From: Palsa-295 sp963781105
GTDB taxonomy: Bacteria > Acidobacteriota > Terriglobia > Acidiferrales > UBA7541
Assembly (NCBI GenBank): GCA_963781105.1
Contig: CAWAED010000012.1
Span: forward strand, 372,001 to 436,000
Direction of reading: 5' to 3'
Length of the DNA: 64,000 nt
The position numbers and the translations under genes were made by a program. Numbering within the stretch: the stretch's first letter is position 1; every line of letters starts with the position of its first letter. Under the pieces are notes generated by a model, which was not told the DNA's origin, searched no databases, and saw only the letters and a list, made by a program, of their open reading frames with translations. Shown one piece after another: positions 1-8,256 of the stretch.

Positions 1-1
1 C

Positions 2-446
2 TTGTACCGCGAGCAGGTGACGCCGCCGGCGCGGAGGCGGCATTTTGCAGAATACGCGGGACTGGATGCGCGAAAAGCTGGCCGACGTCTTCCGGCGGCA
101 CCGCATCCTCGGCAAGCTGGAACAGCGTGTGCGCGTCGAGGGCTTTACGCAGCCGGGGGATCCCATGCGGCTCGATTACGGCTAGCAGAACGGAGTGCGC
201 GGGTTCATCCATTCGGTTTCTTTGCGGCGCGACCTGCCGCAGGCCAAGGCGCTCGCTTACACCGCCGAGTGCATTCACGCGCGCGATGCGCTGGCGGAAA
301 TCACCGCAATCACCGAGAGTGCGCCCGACCCGGAAAATCCGCGGCAGGTTTTTGTGGAGAGGCTTTTCGCGGATAAGCATATTCGTATCGTGCCCATGAG
401 TCAGGTGGAGGGATTTGCGGAAGAGTTGCGGATGCGGATTCAATAG
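2..446 (+). pseudogene. Broken 3' fragment of an unrecognised conserved-looking gene
   Basis: The frame ending at the TAG at 444-446 reads as protein-like sequence from about position 36 (ILQNTRDWMREKLADVF) through VRGFIHSVSLRRDLPQAKAL to EELRMRIQ. A TAG at 183-185 interrupts it between RLDYG and QNGVRGF, where a single base change from TAC or TAT would restore Tyr. Before about position 35 the protein-like sequence (LYREQVTPPA) is in a different frame, so there is probably also a one-base frameshift. The 5' end lies outside the window. I do not recognise the family and assign no function. Decay and sequencing error are both possible. The downstream open part (195-446, 83 codons) could still be translated alone, but that seems unlikely. 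Confidence 0.5.
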
Positions 447-470
447 CGGCGACGGCCGCGCGGTTGCGGC

Positions 471-516
471 AGCCCTCGCTGCGCTCCCTTCCTGCGTCAG
501 GCAGGCGGGATGACAA
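471..516. repeat. Decayed copy of a dispersed intergenic repeat
   Basis: The reverse complement reads TGTCATCCCG...GGGAGCGCAGCGAGGG, which matches the core of the segments at 36907-36941 and 40903-40980. It lies between the broken gene at the left edge and the end of the oxidoreductase gene. It looks like a mobile or REP-type intergenic repeat remnant; no coding content is seen. Confidence 0.4.
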
Positions 517-540
517 TCGCTTTGCTATTGTGAGTTCCAC

Positions 541-1701
541 TCAGGGCTTGATGGCGCCCCAGCTGGGAAGCGTGCGCCGATGTAAAAATATTTCCGCGGC
601 CCACGTGCCGAGGTAGGACGAAAGCGCGACGCCGTGGCCCGCGAATGCGCCGATTACGATGGCGTTCTTGCCCTGCGCAAGACTCTGGGGATGCCAGTCG
701 AAGACCGGCTTCCAATTGTCGCGGAACAGAATCGGGCCGCCCCACCGGTGCGTGAATTTTGTTTTTTCGAGCGCCGGATGCAAATGCCTAACGCGCTCTT
801 CGAGCCGCGTGAAAATCTGCGCGGGCTCGGGAGCGGCGATGTCCACGCGATCGAGATCGTCTTCGTCCGGTGATTGCACCAGGCCCGCGCCCCACGCGAT
901 GGAGCGGTCCAGGCGCACGCGGCCCCACAGATACGGGAAATCGACGGTGTAGAACGGCTTTCTTTCGGCGAGGCCAATCTCTTTCAGCACTTTCTCGCTC
1001 ACCGGCTTCGCGAGCACCGCCAGCGTCAAGCGCGGATGCATGCCCTCTTGCAGGCCCGAGACATCGAGCGACAGGGCATTCGTCGCGAAGATAATTTTCC
1101 CGGCGCTGAGCCTGCGGATGTTGCCGCGGCCGTCGCCCACGTGAATCTCCGGCGCGACGTTCCAATGCACGTCCAGGACGCGATGATTTTCGTAAATGCT
1201 GGCGCCCAGGCGGTGCGCGACACGGGCGAGGCCGCTCACGAGTTTTCCCGGATCGAGCGTGCCACCCGGCACCTCATTCACAACTCTTAACGTTCCGGAG
1301 TCATTCCAGTGAATCGCAGAGCGCCGCAGGCCCTTTGCGCCGGGGCCGCGCGCGATTTCCCATGCGCCGCCGAGACGCAGGTCGCACTTCACGCGCAGTT
1401 TTTGCAGAATATTTTCGAGACCGGCTAGAACGCCGCCTAACCCGCGCTGCGGGCCCGCAGCGGTTTCCGAAAGCGACATCCCACCCGTGCGTCCGCTGGC
1501 CCCCGCGCCAATCCGGGAGGCTTCAAGAACCGCCACGGATTTTTCGGGCGCGAGGAGGCGCAGCCAAGCCGCAGCGGCGAGGCCCGTGAAGCCACCGCCG
1601 ATGACGGCGAAGTCCACGTCGGCCGGGAGCGCGCGTTGCGGTGGACGAAAATCAATTTTCCAGGGAGGAGAACCCCAGGAGTGAGGTGGTTGAGAAATCA
1701 T
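541..1701 (-). CDS. FAD-dependent amine oxidoreductase (DAO family)
   Basis: This 386-residue protein has an N-terminal dinucleotide-binding motif, AVIGGGFTGLAAAAWL (about residues 32-47), followed by a glutamate-ended strand (VAVLEASRIGAGASGRTGG) typical of the D-amino-acid-oxidase fold. The GASGRTGG segment and the C-terminal GAFAGHGVALS motif (FAD-contacting in the family) resemble gamma-glutamylputrescine oxidase and glycine/sarcosine-oxidase-like enzymes. The expected reaction is oxidative deamination of an amine or amino acid with release of peroxide; the substrate cannot be read from sequence. There is no signal peptide, so it should be cytoplasmic. It follows the dehydrogenase operon on the same strand after a 149-bp gap containing an AT-rich inverted repeat, so it may be a separate unit. 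Confidence 0.8.
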   Translation of the reverse strand: MISQPPHSWGSPPWKIDFRPPQRALPADVDFAVIGGGFTGLAAAAWLRLLAPEKSVAVLEASRIGAGASGRTGGMSLSETAAGPQRGLGGVLAGLENILQKLRVKCDLRLGGAWEIARGPGAKGLRRSAIHWNDSGTLRVVNEVPGGTLDPGKLVSGLARVAHRLGASIYENHRVLDVHWNVAPEIHVGDGRGNIRRLSAGKIIFATNALSLDVSGLQEGMHPRLTLAVLAKPVSEKVLKEIGLAERKPFYTVDFPYLWGRVRLDRSIAWGAGLVQSPDEDDLDRVDIAAPEPAQIFTRLEERVRHLHPALEKTKFTHRWGGPILFRDNWKPVFDWHPQSLAQGKNAIVIGAFAGHGVALSSYLGTWAAEIFLHRRTLPSWGAIKP

Positions 1702-1713
1702 GGACGAGTTAAG

Positions 1714-1822
1714 AGAGTTGAAAGTTGACAGTTAAAAGTTAAAAGAAAGAAACAGTCGAGACACGGCGCCGATCCGTTGTGCGGCCCCCTCAACTTTTAA
1801 CTATCAACTGTTAGCTGTCGAC
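1714..1822. repeat. AT-rich imperfect inverted repeat between E2 and oxidoreductase genes
   Basis: The left arm (about 1714-1745, AGTTGAAAGTTGACAGTTAA...) and the right arm (about 1790-1822, ...CAACTGTTAGCTGTCGACT) are imperfect reverse complements. Each arm contains short internal iterations of the AGTT(A/G)A type. It lies downstream of the E2 stop and upstream of the oxidoreductase start, so it could act as a terminator or be a repeat remnant. Confidence 0.4.
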
Positions 1823-1850
1823 TGCGCGCCAGCGGCAATCTTGCCAGTGG

Positions 1851-3227
1851 CTAGAGAATATTTTCCGTCCAGTTCTCGAGCGTGTGCTTGAGCTTGGCCA
1901 TGAATTGGTGCGCTACGGCGCCGTCCACCACGCGATGGTCGTAAGAAAGCGTGAGATAGACCATGGAGCGGATGGCAATGGCGTCGTCAATTACCACGGG
2001 GCGCTTTTCAATTGTGCCAAGGCCGAGGATGGCGACGTTCGGTTGGTTGATGACCGGCAAGCCGAACAGGCCGCCAAAGACGCCGGGGTTGGTGATCGCG
2101 AAAGTGCCTTCGGCGACTTCTTCGGGCTTGAGCTTCTTGGCGCGGGCGCGTTCGGCGAGGTCGTTCATGGTGCGCGCGATGCCCAGGAAGTTTTTCTCTT
2201 CGGCGTTCTTGATCACCGGGACGATCAGGCCCCAATCGAGCGCGACGGCGATGCCGATGTTGCACTCCTTGTGCAGGACGATGTTGGTGCCGTCCACCGA
2301 GGAATTCACGGTGGGGAAGGCGCGCAAGGCTTCCACGGCGGCACGCACAAAGAAAGGCATGAAGGTGAGCTTGGTGCCGGTGGTTTCCTCGAATTTATTT
2401 TTCATTTTCGCGCGCAGCGTGGCGATGGGGGTCATGTCCGCTTCATCCACCGAGTACACGTGCGGCGAAACGTGCTTCGAGAGCACCATGTGTTCCGCGA
2501 TGCGCTGGCGCATCACGGACATGGGCTGGACTTCGTAGTGGCCGAAATACATTTTTTCGCGCGGCACGGCGTTTTCGAGAACCGCGGAAGCGGAGGCGCC
2601 GCCGGTTGCCGGAGGAGGCGCGGAAGGACGGGCCGGCGCCGCAGCTGCCGGTGCGGATGCTGGACCGGTTGCCGGGGCAGGCTGGGCGGCACGCCCGGCG
2701 CCTGCGCCGCCTTCGACGGCGTTCAGAATGTCGTGCTTGCTGACGCGTCCGCCAGCGCCCGTGCCGGGCACTTGCGCGACGTCAATATTGTTTTCGCGCG
2801 CGATTTTACGGACGAGTGGCGAGCTGCGGACTTTTTCCCCGCTCGGAGCTGCGGGTGGCGGCGCGGGCGCAGCGGATTTGGCTGCGGGGGCCGGCGCCGA
2901 AGGCGCTGCTGGCCTGGCCGCGGCAGGCGCGGGTTGCGCGGCTTTGCTCGGAGCGGTAGCGGCCGGAGTAGCCGAGGTTGCGCCCGCGCCATCCGCGTCA
3001 ATCACGGCGACCACGGTCTGAATCGGAACCGTTTGCCCTTCATTGACCTTGATTTCTTTCAGCACGCCAGCCGAAGGGGACGGGATTTCCGCGTCCACTT
3101 TGTCGGTGGAAATTTCAAAAAGCGGCTCGTCGCGCTCGATCTTGTCGCCGGCCTTCTTCAACCATTTGGTGATGGTGCCTTCAAAAATGCTCTCGCCCAT
3201 CTGGGGCATGATGACGTCAACAGCCAT
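1851..3227 (-). CDS. 2-oxoacid dehydrogenase E2 component (dihydrolipoyl acyltransferase)
   Basis: E2 transfers the acyl group from E1 to CoA through a swinging lipoyl arm and forms the core of the complex. The 458-residue protein has one N-terminal lipoyl domain with the lysine to be lipoylated at residue 43 (STDKVDAEIPSP). A long Ala/Pro linker follows, then a peripheral-subunit-binding domain (SSPLVRKIARENNIDVAQV...GRVSKHDI), a second Ala/Pro linker, and the catalytic domain ending in SYDHRVVDGAVA, which carries the catalytic His and Asp. CAGAGGAGAAGAAC just upstream of the ATG is a strong ribosome site. It is the last gene of the lpdA-lipB-E1 operon, 33 bp after the small unknown gene. 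The alpha/beta-type E1 genes upstream suggest a branched-chain 2-oxoacid or pyruvate complex; sequence alone does not decide. Confidence 0.92.
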   Translation of the reverse strand: MAVDVIMPQMGESIFEGTITKWLKKAGDKIERDEPLFEISTDKVDAEIPSPSAGVLKEIKVNEGQTVPIQTVVAVIDADGAGATSATPAATAPSKAAQPAPAAARPAAPSAPAPAAKSAAPAPPPAAPSGEKVRSSPLVRKIARENNIDVAQVPGTGAGGRVSKHDILNAVEGGAGAGRAAQPAPATGPASAPAAAAPARPSAPPPATGGASASAVLENAVPREKMYFGHYEVQPMSVMRQRIAEHMVLSKHVSPHVYSVDEADMTPIATLRAKMKNKFEETTGTKLTFMPFFVRAAVEALRAFPTVNSSVDGTNIVLHKECNIGIAVALDWGLIVPVIKNAEEKNFLGIARTMNDLAERARAKKLKPEEVAEGTFAITNPGVFGGLFGLPVINQPNVAILGLGTIEKRPVVIDDAIAIRSMVYLTLSYDHRVVDGAVAHQFMAKLKHTLENWTENIL

Positions 3228-3260
3228 GTTCTTCTCCTCTGAAATCGCTCGGCGCGGCGC

Positions 3261-3512
3261 TCAGACGGCCGCGAGACATTCTTCGTGCCACACGCCTGGA
3301 ATGCCTTCCAGGTTGTAAATCTCGTCGCCGCCATGAAAGAAATTGACGGCTTTCACTTTCGCGGTGCGCCCGGCGAATTCCAGCTGCTCGGGCTCCAGCT
3401 CGTTGTGGTATTGCCCGGCCTCGAGAAAATCCTCGAGGAACGCGCGGTCCGCGATGCGCACTTCCGTGCCTACTTCGAACTCCGCCTGGTTCAAGCCTTT
3501 GGTCTTTCCCAT
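3261..3512 (-). CDS. Small unknown protein inside the 2-oxoacid dehydrogenase operon
   Basis: This 83-residue protein starts MGKTKGLNQAEF at the ATG at 3512, preceded by CGGGAAGGCGACG. It begins 25 bp after the E1-beta stop and ends 33 bp before E2, so it is almost certainly co-transcribed with both. The composition is acidic, with a patterned series of short strands (EVGTEVRIA, RTAKVKAVNFF, EIYNLEG) and a C-terminal PGVWHEECL containing one His and one Cys. The pattern suggests a small beta-barrel, perhaps SH3-like as in nitrile hydratase beta subunits, but that is only an impression. I know no function. Its position suggests a role in assembly, regulation or metal or redox sensing of the complex. 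Confidence 0.75.
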   Translation of the reverse strand: MGKTKGLNQAEFEVGTEVRIADRAFLEDFLEAGQYHNELEPEQLEFAGRTAKVKAVNFFHGGDEIYNLEGIPGVWHEECLAAV

Positions 3513-3537
3513 CGTCGCCTTCCCGCCTTCGTCCGCG

Positions 3538-4536
3538 TCAGTATTTTGCAAGCTTGCGCGCGGCCGCAACAACCTTTTGAGTGTTCGGAAGAAAATGTTC
3601 CTCGAGAGGAGGAGAGTATGGCACCGGCGTATCCAGCGCGGTGACGCGTTCGATGGGACCGTCGAGATCCTCGAAGGCGCCTTCGCAAACGATGGCGGCA
3701 ATTTCTCCGGCGATGCCGCCCGTGCGCGTGTCCTCGTGCACGATCAAGAGCTTGTTGGTCTTTTTCACGGAGGCCAGGATGGTTTCCTCGTCCAGCGGCA
3801 GCAGCGTGCGCAGGTCAATCACTTCCGCGTCAATCCCTTCTTTCGCGAGCTCGGCGGCGGCTTCCATCGCCGTATGCGCCATGGCCGCGTAACTGATGAT
3901 GGTCAGGTCGCGTCCGGCGCGGCGCACCGCGGCTTTGCCGATGGGCACGAGGTAATCGCCCGGAGGCATTTCTTCCTTCAGGCGGCGGTACAGGAATTTA
4001 TGCTCGAAAAAAAGCACCGGATTATTATCGCGAATCGCCGATTTCAAAAGTCCCTTGGCATCCGACGGAGTGGAAGGATAAATCACTTTCAGCCCCGGCG
4101 TGTGCACAAAATACATTTCGGGATTGGCGGAATGAAATGGGCCGCCATGCACGCCGCCGCCTGAGGGGCCGCGGATGACCATGGGAACGGGCGCGTCCCA
4201 AAGGTAGTGCGACTTGGCGACGAAGTTCGTGACCTGATTGAAACAGCAGGCGATGAAATCGATGAACTGCATTTCCGCGACGGGGCGCAGACCGAGGAAG
4301 CTCATGCCGCAGGCGGCGCCGATGATAGCTGTTTCGCTGATGGGAGTTTCGATGACGCGCTCGCGGCCGAATTTCGCGAGCAGGCCGTCGGTGACTTTGA
4401 ACGCGCCGCCATATACGCCGATATCTTCGCCGATGGCGACCACGGCCGCATCGCGTTCCATTTCTTCGAACATGGCCTGCCGGATGGCGTCCACCATGGT
4501 GATCGGCGCGGAGGTGACGGCTGTTTGCGTGGGCAT
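3538..4536 (-). CDS. 2-oxoacid dehydrogenase E1 component, beta subunit
   Basis: E1 alpha2beta2 decarboxylates the 2-oxoacid using thiamine diphosphate and acylates the E2 lipoyl group. The 332-residue product has the normal beta-subunit length. It contains the pyrimidine-binding domain with the FGRERVIETPISETAIIGAA segment (the conserved Glu helps activate thiamine) and the C-terminal transketolase domain with DLRTLLPLDEETI and VHEDTRTGGIAGEI. The ATG at 4536 follows the E1-alpha stop by two bases, so the subunits are probably made in equal amounts by coupled translation. Substrate specificity (pyruvate or branched-chain acids) is unresolved. Confidence 0.93.
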   Translation of the reverse strand: MPTQTAVTSAPITMVDAIRQAMFEEMERDAAVVAIGEDIGVYGGAFKVTDGLLAKFGRERVIETPISETAIIGAACGMSFLGLRPVAEMQFIDFIACCFNQVTNFVAKSHYLWDAPVPMVIRGPSGGGVHGGPFHSANPEMYFVHTPGLKVIYPSTPSDAKGLLKSAIRDNNPVLFFEHKFLYRRLKEEMPPGDYLVPIGKAAVRRAGRDLTIISYAAMAHTAMEAAAELAKEGIDAEVIDLRTLLPLDEETILASVKKTNKLLIVHEDTRTGGIAGEIAAIVCEGAFEDLDGPIERVTALDTPVPYSPPLEEHFLPNTQKVVAAARKLAKY

Positions 4537-4538
4537 CG

Positions 4539-6032
4539 TTAGCGCCTTCCCTGCTTATCCGGTGCGTTTTTGCTGAAGGATTTGCCCTGCTGATTTTTGC
4601 CGAAGGGTTTGCCGTTGGGATTCTTGCCGAAAGATTTTCCGGCCGCATTTTTATTGAATGATTTGTCGTGGCCGGCCTTATTGAACGATTTATCCGGCGC
4701 GCCGCGGCGATAGGTCTTGTTCTGCGGGTTCTCGGGACTTTGCAGGAAGGCTTTATCTTTCGGGCCGCGACCGAAGGGCACGCGCGGCACAGCGGGTTCC
4801 TCGACGATTTCGCCGGGTGTCGCGGACGGCGTGCGCATCACCGCATTCCCTGGCTCAGCGCTGCCGGCGCTCGCAGCCGTAACCTTTGCGGCGTCGGGCG
4901 CTGGCGTTTTCGCGCCGTTGCCAGCGGCGGCGACTTCGCGCGCGCCGGGAATTTCGCCTAGCGCGCCGAGATCTTCCAATCGCCACGTCGGGTTGATACT
5001 CGATTTGGGCGGCATCAAGTCGGCCTTGGAACGTTTCCATTCGGCTTGAATCGTGTGGCAGCCGTCGCAATAGACGCCTTCTTCGGCGAGCGCGGGCGGC
5101 GGAAGCGGCGAATCCTCGGCGAATTTCTGTTCGACGTCCAGTTCGCGCTCGATGCGCGCGTCAATTTCGGATTTCGCGGCGGCGTCCCAAATCTTATTTT
5201 CGGTGAGATATTTTTCGTAGAGTGCGATCGGGTCGCGCGCTTTCCAGTATTCGAACATTTGTTTCGGAACGTATTCGGCGGGGTCGTGCTGCGCGTGGCC
5301 ACGCATGCGCATGGTTTTCACTTCAATCAGGCGCGGGCCGCGGCCGGCGCGGCATTCGTCAACAGCTTCTTTCGCGGCGCTGTAGACGGCGACTACGTCG
5401 TTGCCGTCCACGATGGCGCTACTGATGCCGTAGGCGACGGCGCGATCGGCAAGATTCTTTATGGGCACCTGGCGCGAAACCGGCGTGGAATAAGCCCACT
5501 GGTTATTTTCGACGATCAGCACGAATGGCGCGCGCTGCGCGGCGGCGAGTCCGAGGCCTTCGTGAAACGCGCCGGTGGAGCTGCCGCCATCGCCGATCCA
5601 TGTGAGCGTGACGATATTTTGCCCGAGATAACGTCCGGCCATGGCGACGCCGGTCATCACCGGAATCAGGTCGCCGAGCATGGAAATGGGCGAGACGATG
5701 TGGCGGACTTTCAGGTCGCCGAAGTGGCTGGTGCCGTCTTTGCCTTTGGTCGGCGAAGTATATTTCGCCATGTGCTGTGTGAAAATGTCGCGCGGGGGGA
5801 CGCCTTTGACGAGCAGCGCGCCGATATTGCGGATCATGGGCGCGATCCAATCGCGTTTCTCGAGGGCGTAACAGGTGCCCACCGAAACGGCTTCCTGGCC
5901 CAGACTGGAATATAAACCGCCGACAATCTTATTTTGCCGGAACAGGCGCACCATGCGCTCTTCGAGTTGACGATTGAGCTGCATGAAATAGTAGAGGTCC
6001 AGGTGCTGTTCCCGCGTGAGCGGTTGGTTCAT
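4539..6032 (-). CDS. 2-oxoacid dehydrogenase E1 component, alpha subunit, with repetitive C-terminal tail
   Basis: Read from the ATG at 6032 (MNQPLTREQHLDLYY) the protein has 497 residues. About 1-325 form a standard E1-alpha with the thiamine diphosphate/magnesium motif GDG (147-149) ... NN (176-177) and the RMRGHAQHDPAEY loop. The remaining ~170 residues are not part of the usual subunit. They include CDGCH (about 322-326), an Ala/Pro/Gly-rich linker, and five consecutive 9-residue repeats (447-491) of the form [DG]K[SP]F[NGS]K followed by three variable residues, ending in GRR. The tail is basic and probably disordered. The frame is open further upstream, to 6281, but that part overlaps lipB and looks unlike E1. 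The gene lies 11 bp after lipB and 2 bp before E1-beta. Confidence 0.9.
   Translation of the reverse strand: MNQPLTREQHLDLYYFMQLNRQLEERMVRLFRQNKIVGGLYSSLGQEAVSVGTCYALEKRDWIAPMIRNIGALLVKGVPPRDIFTQHMAKYTSPTKGKDGTSHFGDLKVRHIVSPISMLGDLIPVMTGVAMAGRYLGQNIVTLTWIGDGGSSTGAFHEGLGLAAAQRAPFVLIVENNQWAYSTPVSRQVPIKNLADRAVAYGISSAIVDGNDVVAVYSAAKEAVDECRAGRGPRLIEVKTMRMRGHAQHDPAEYVPKQMFEYWKARDPIALYEKYLTENKIWDAAAKSEIDARIERELDVEQKFAEDSPLPPPALAEEGVYCDGCHTIQAEWKRSKADLMPPKSSINPTWRLEDLGALGEIPGAREVAAAGNGAKTPAPDAAKVTAASAGSAEPGNAVMRTPSATPGEIVEEPAVPRVPFGRGPKDKAFLQSPENPQNKTYRRGAPDKSFNKAGHDKSFNKNAAGKSFGKNPNGKPFGKNQQGKSFSKNAPDKQGRR
4560..4694 (-). repeat. 27-bp tandem repeats encoding five 9-residue units in the E1-alpha tail
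   Basis: The five units read DKSFNKAGH, DKSFNKNAA, GKSFGKNPN, GKPFGKNQQ and GKSFSKNAP. Each is exactly nine codons, with Lys at position 2, Phe at 4 and Lys at 6 invariant. The copies have diverged at the third and variable positions, so this is not a very recent expansion. Confidence 0.85.
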
Positions 6033-6043
6033 GCCCTGCTCCC

Positions 6044-6823
6044 TTACAAATCCACGGCTGCGGCTTCGTGCTGGACTGCGCTCTGCTGCATCGAGTCGCG
6101 CGTGACAGCGGCGGCGTGATTCTCCAGTTTTTCTTCGAGCGCGGCGCGCGGCATAGTGATCATCTCGCGATCGAATATCTGGCCAAAATGCGAAATCAAC
6201 TTCGGCCGGATTTCCTCGCTGCTGACCGCGCGATCCAGCACTCGTTCGAGCGACGTGGCGCGCTTCCCGGGGATGCCACACGGAACGATCAAGTCAAAGT
6301 ATCGCAGATCGGTCGAGACATTGTACGCGAAGCCGTGAGAAGTCACCCAGCGGCTCAGGTGTACGCCGAGCGCTGCCAGCTTCTCTTCGCCGGCGGCGGT
6401 GTCCACCCAAATTCCGTGGAGGTCCGGGACTCGTCGCGCGGCGACGTCGAAATCCGCGGAGGCGCGGATCATCACTTCTTCGAGTTGATTGACGTACCAG
6501 CGCACGTCGCGGCGATGTTGTGCGAGGTCGAGGATGGGATAGCCGACGATCTGGCCGGGGCCGTGATAGGTGATGTCACCACCGCGGTCGCTCGGGTGGA
6601 AGGTGACGTTCATTTGCGCGAGCAAGCGCTCGTTGGCGCGGAGGTGTTCCCGTTTTCCATTGCGCCCTAGGGTGATCACGTGCGGATGCTCGCAGAGCAG
6701 CAGGACATCGGGAATCGCGCCGGCTTTGCGCGCTTCCACCAGGCACGTTTGCAACGCACATGCCGGACCATAGGGCACAAGCCCCAGATTCACTACGCAG
6801 CAAATTGGCCGTTTGTCGTTCAA
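6044..6823 (-). CDS. lipB: Octanoyltransferase (lipoate biosynthesis)
   Basis: LipB moves octanoate from acyl carrier protein onto the lipoyl-domain lysine, the first step of lipoate assembly. The family signature RGGDITYHGPGQIVGYP is at about residues 80-96, followed by the GVHLSRWVTSHGFAYNVSTD region and the catalytic Cys in IVPCGIPGKRATSL (about 182), with the partner Lys in GEEKLAALG. I chose the TTG at 6823 (NDKRPICCVVNLG, the usual beginning of LipB), giving 259 residues. An ATG at 6916 in frame would overlap the 3' end of lpdA by 58 bp and add about 31 unconserved residues. The gene lies between lpdA and E1-alpha, linking cofactor attachment to production of the complex. lipA is not in the window. 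Confidence 0.93.
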   Translation of the reverse strand: MNDKRPICCVVNLGLVPYGPACALQTCLVEARKAGAIPDVLLLCEHPHVITLGRNGKREHLRANERLLAQMNVTFHPSDRGGDITYHGPGQIVGYPILDLAQHRRDVRWYVNQLEEVMIRASADFDVAARRVPDLHGIWVDTAAGEEKLAALGVHLSRWVTSHGFAYNVSTDLRYFDLIVPCGIPGKRATSLERVLDRAVSSEEIRPKLISHFGQIFDREMITMPRAALEEKLENHAAAVTRDSMQQSAVQHEAAAVDL

Positions 6824-6858
6824 GAGTTTCTCGCGCCAGGAACGCGCTTTCCGCGAAC

Positions 6859-8256
6859 TTAGTAGTTGATGCTCAAACCGCGCACGGCGTTGAATGCGTC
6901 GCCCATCGCTTCCCACACCGTGGGATGCGCGTGAATCGTGGCGGCCATGTCGTCGAGAGTGGCTTCGAGGCCCAGCGCCGCCACCGGTTCGGCGATGATT
7001 TCCGTGGCCAGCGGCCCGATCGCGTGAACGCCGAGGATCTCGCCGTACGTTTCTTCGGCGACCACTTTGATGAAGCCTTCGTGCTGGCCGAGAATCGTTG
7101 CTTTACTGTTGCCGAGGAACGGAAACTTTCCAGTCTTGACGCTGAAACCGGCGTCGCGGGCTTGTTTCTCCGTGAGGCCGATCGAACCGATCTGCGGCTC
7201 GCAGTAGGTGGCGTTGGGGCAGCGCTTGCGATCAAACGGCTGCACTTCCTTGCCGGCCATGCGACCGACGGCGATGATGCCTTCCATCGAAGCGGCATGC
7301 GCGAGTTGCGGCTGGCCGGCGACGATATCGCCGATGGCGTAAAGATGCGGCTCATCGGTTTCGAGGAAGGCGTTAGTGTGGATGAAACCGCGCTCGACTT
7401 TGGCCTTGGTTTTCTCGAGGCCGATATTTTCGGTGAGCGGACGGCGCCCGACGGCGATTAGAACTTTTTCCGCGCTGATGGTTTGCGATTTACCAGTCTT
7501 GTCCTTGTATGTGACCGTGGCGCCGTTGGCGTTCTTCTTCACCGACTCGACTTTCGCTTCCAGCTCGATCTTCATGCCCTTCTTCACCAGGGCCTTGTGA
7601 AGTTCGGCGGAAATTTCCTCGTCTTCCAGGGGAACGACGCGCGCGAGCGCTTCGAGCAGCGTGACTTCGGAGCCGAAGGTGCGGAAAATCGAGGCGAATT
7701 CAACGCCTACCGCGCCGCAGCCTACCACGATCATGGATTTGGGAATTTCGTTGAGCAGCAGGATTTCACGGTTGGTCAGTACTGTCTTGCCGTCAATTTC
7801 GACTCCTGGCAGCGAACGCGCTTCCGAGCCAGTCGCGAGCAAAATATTGGCGGTTTCGAGTTCGGTGGTCTTGCCGTCTTTTTCGACGCTGACGCGGCCC
7901 GGCCCGGCGATTTTGCCCCAACCGGTGATGGACTCCACTTTGTTCTTCTTGAAAAGCAAGCCGATGCCGCCGGCATGTTTCTTGACGATTTTGTCTTTGC
8001 GCGCGAGAATCGCCGGCCAATTGATTTTGACGTCTTTCACTTCGAAGCCGAATTCTTCGGCGCGCTTGAAATGATCGTAAATGTCCGCGTGGTGCAGGAA
8101 AACTTTGGTGGGGATGCAGCCTACGTGCAGGCAAGTACCGCCGAGGAACGGATCTTTTTCCACGACAGCGGTCTTCAGTCCCCATTGCGCGGCGCGAATC
8201 GCGGCGACGTAACCGCCCGGTCCGCTGCCGATAATCACGACATCATATTTAGCCAA
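6859..8256 (-). CDS. lpdA: Dihydrolipoyl dehydrogenase (E3)
   Basis: E3 reoxidises dihydrolipoyl groups on E2 and passes electrons through FAD to NAD+. The 465-residue protein has the FAD motif VVIIGSGPGGYVAAIRAAQ at the N terminus, the redox-active disulfide GGTCLHVGCIPTK (about 40-52), the NAD-binding VVGCGAVGVEFASIF, the second FAD motif HLYAIGDIV, and the C-terminal HAHPT containing the catalytic His, with Glu in the following WEAMGDA. The start is TTG at 8256, supported by GGAGGACTGGTT immediately upstream. It is the first gene of the operon that continues with lipB and the E1 and E2 genes. Confidence 0.94.
   Translation of the reverse strand: MAKYDVVIIGSGPGGYVAAIRAAQWGLKTAVVEKDPFLGGTCLHVGCIPTKVFLHHADIYDHFKRAEEFGFEVKDVKINWPAILARKDKIVKKHAGGIGLLFKKNKVESITGWGKIAGPGRVSVEKDGKTTELETANILLATGSEARSLPGVEIDGKTVLTNREILLLNEIPKSMIVVGCGAVGVEFASIFRTFGSEVTLLEALARVVPLEDEEISAELHKALVKKGMKIELEAKVESVKKNANGATVTYKDKTGKSQTISAEKVLIAVGRRPLTENIGLEKTKAKVERGFIHTNAFLETDEPHLYAIGDIVAGQPQLAHAASMEGIIAVGRMAGKEVQPFDRKRCPNATYCEPQIGSIGLTEKQARDAGFSVKTGKFPFLGNSKATILGQHEGFIKVVAEETYGEILGVHAIGPLATEIIAEPVAALGLEATLDDMAATIHAHPTVWEAMGDAFNAVRGLSINY

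Noticed and set aside
5060..5080. CDGCH in E1-alpha as a cytochrome c heme site
   Set aside because: The protein has no signal peptide and is a cytoplasmic enzyme subunit, so covalent heme attachment is unlikely; a metal site is more plausible.
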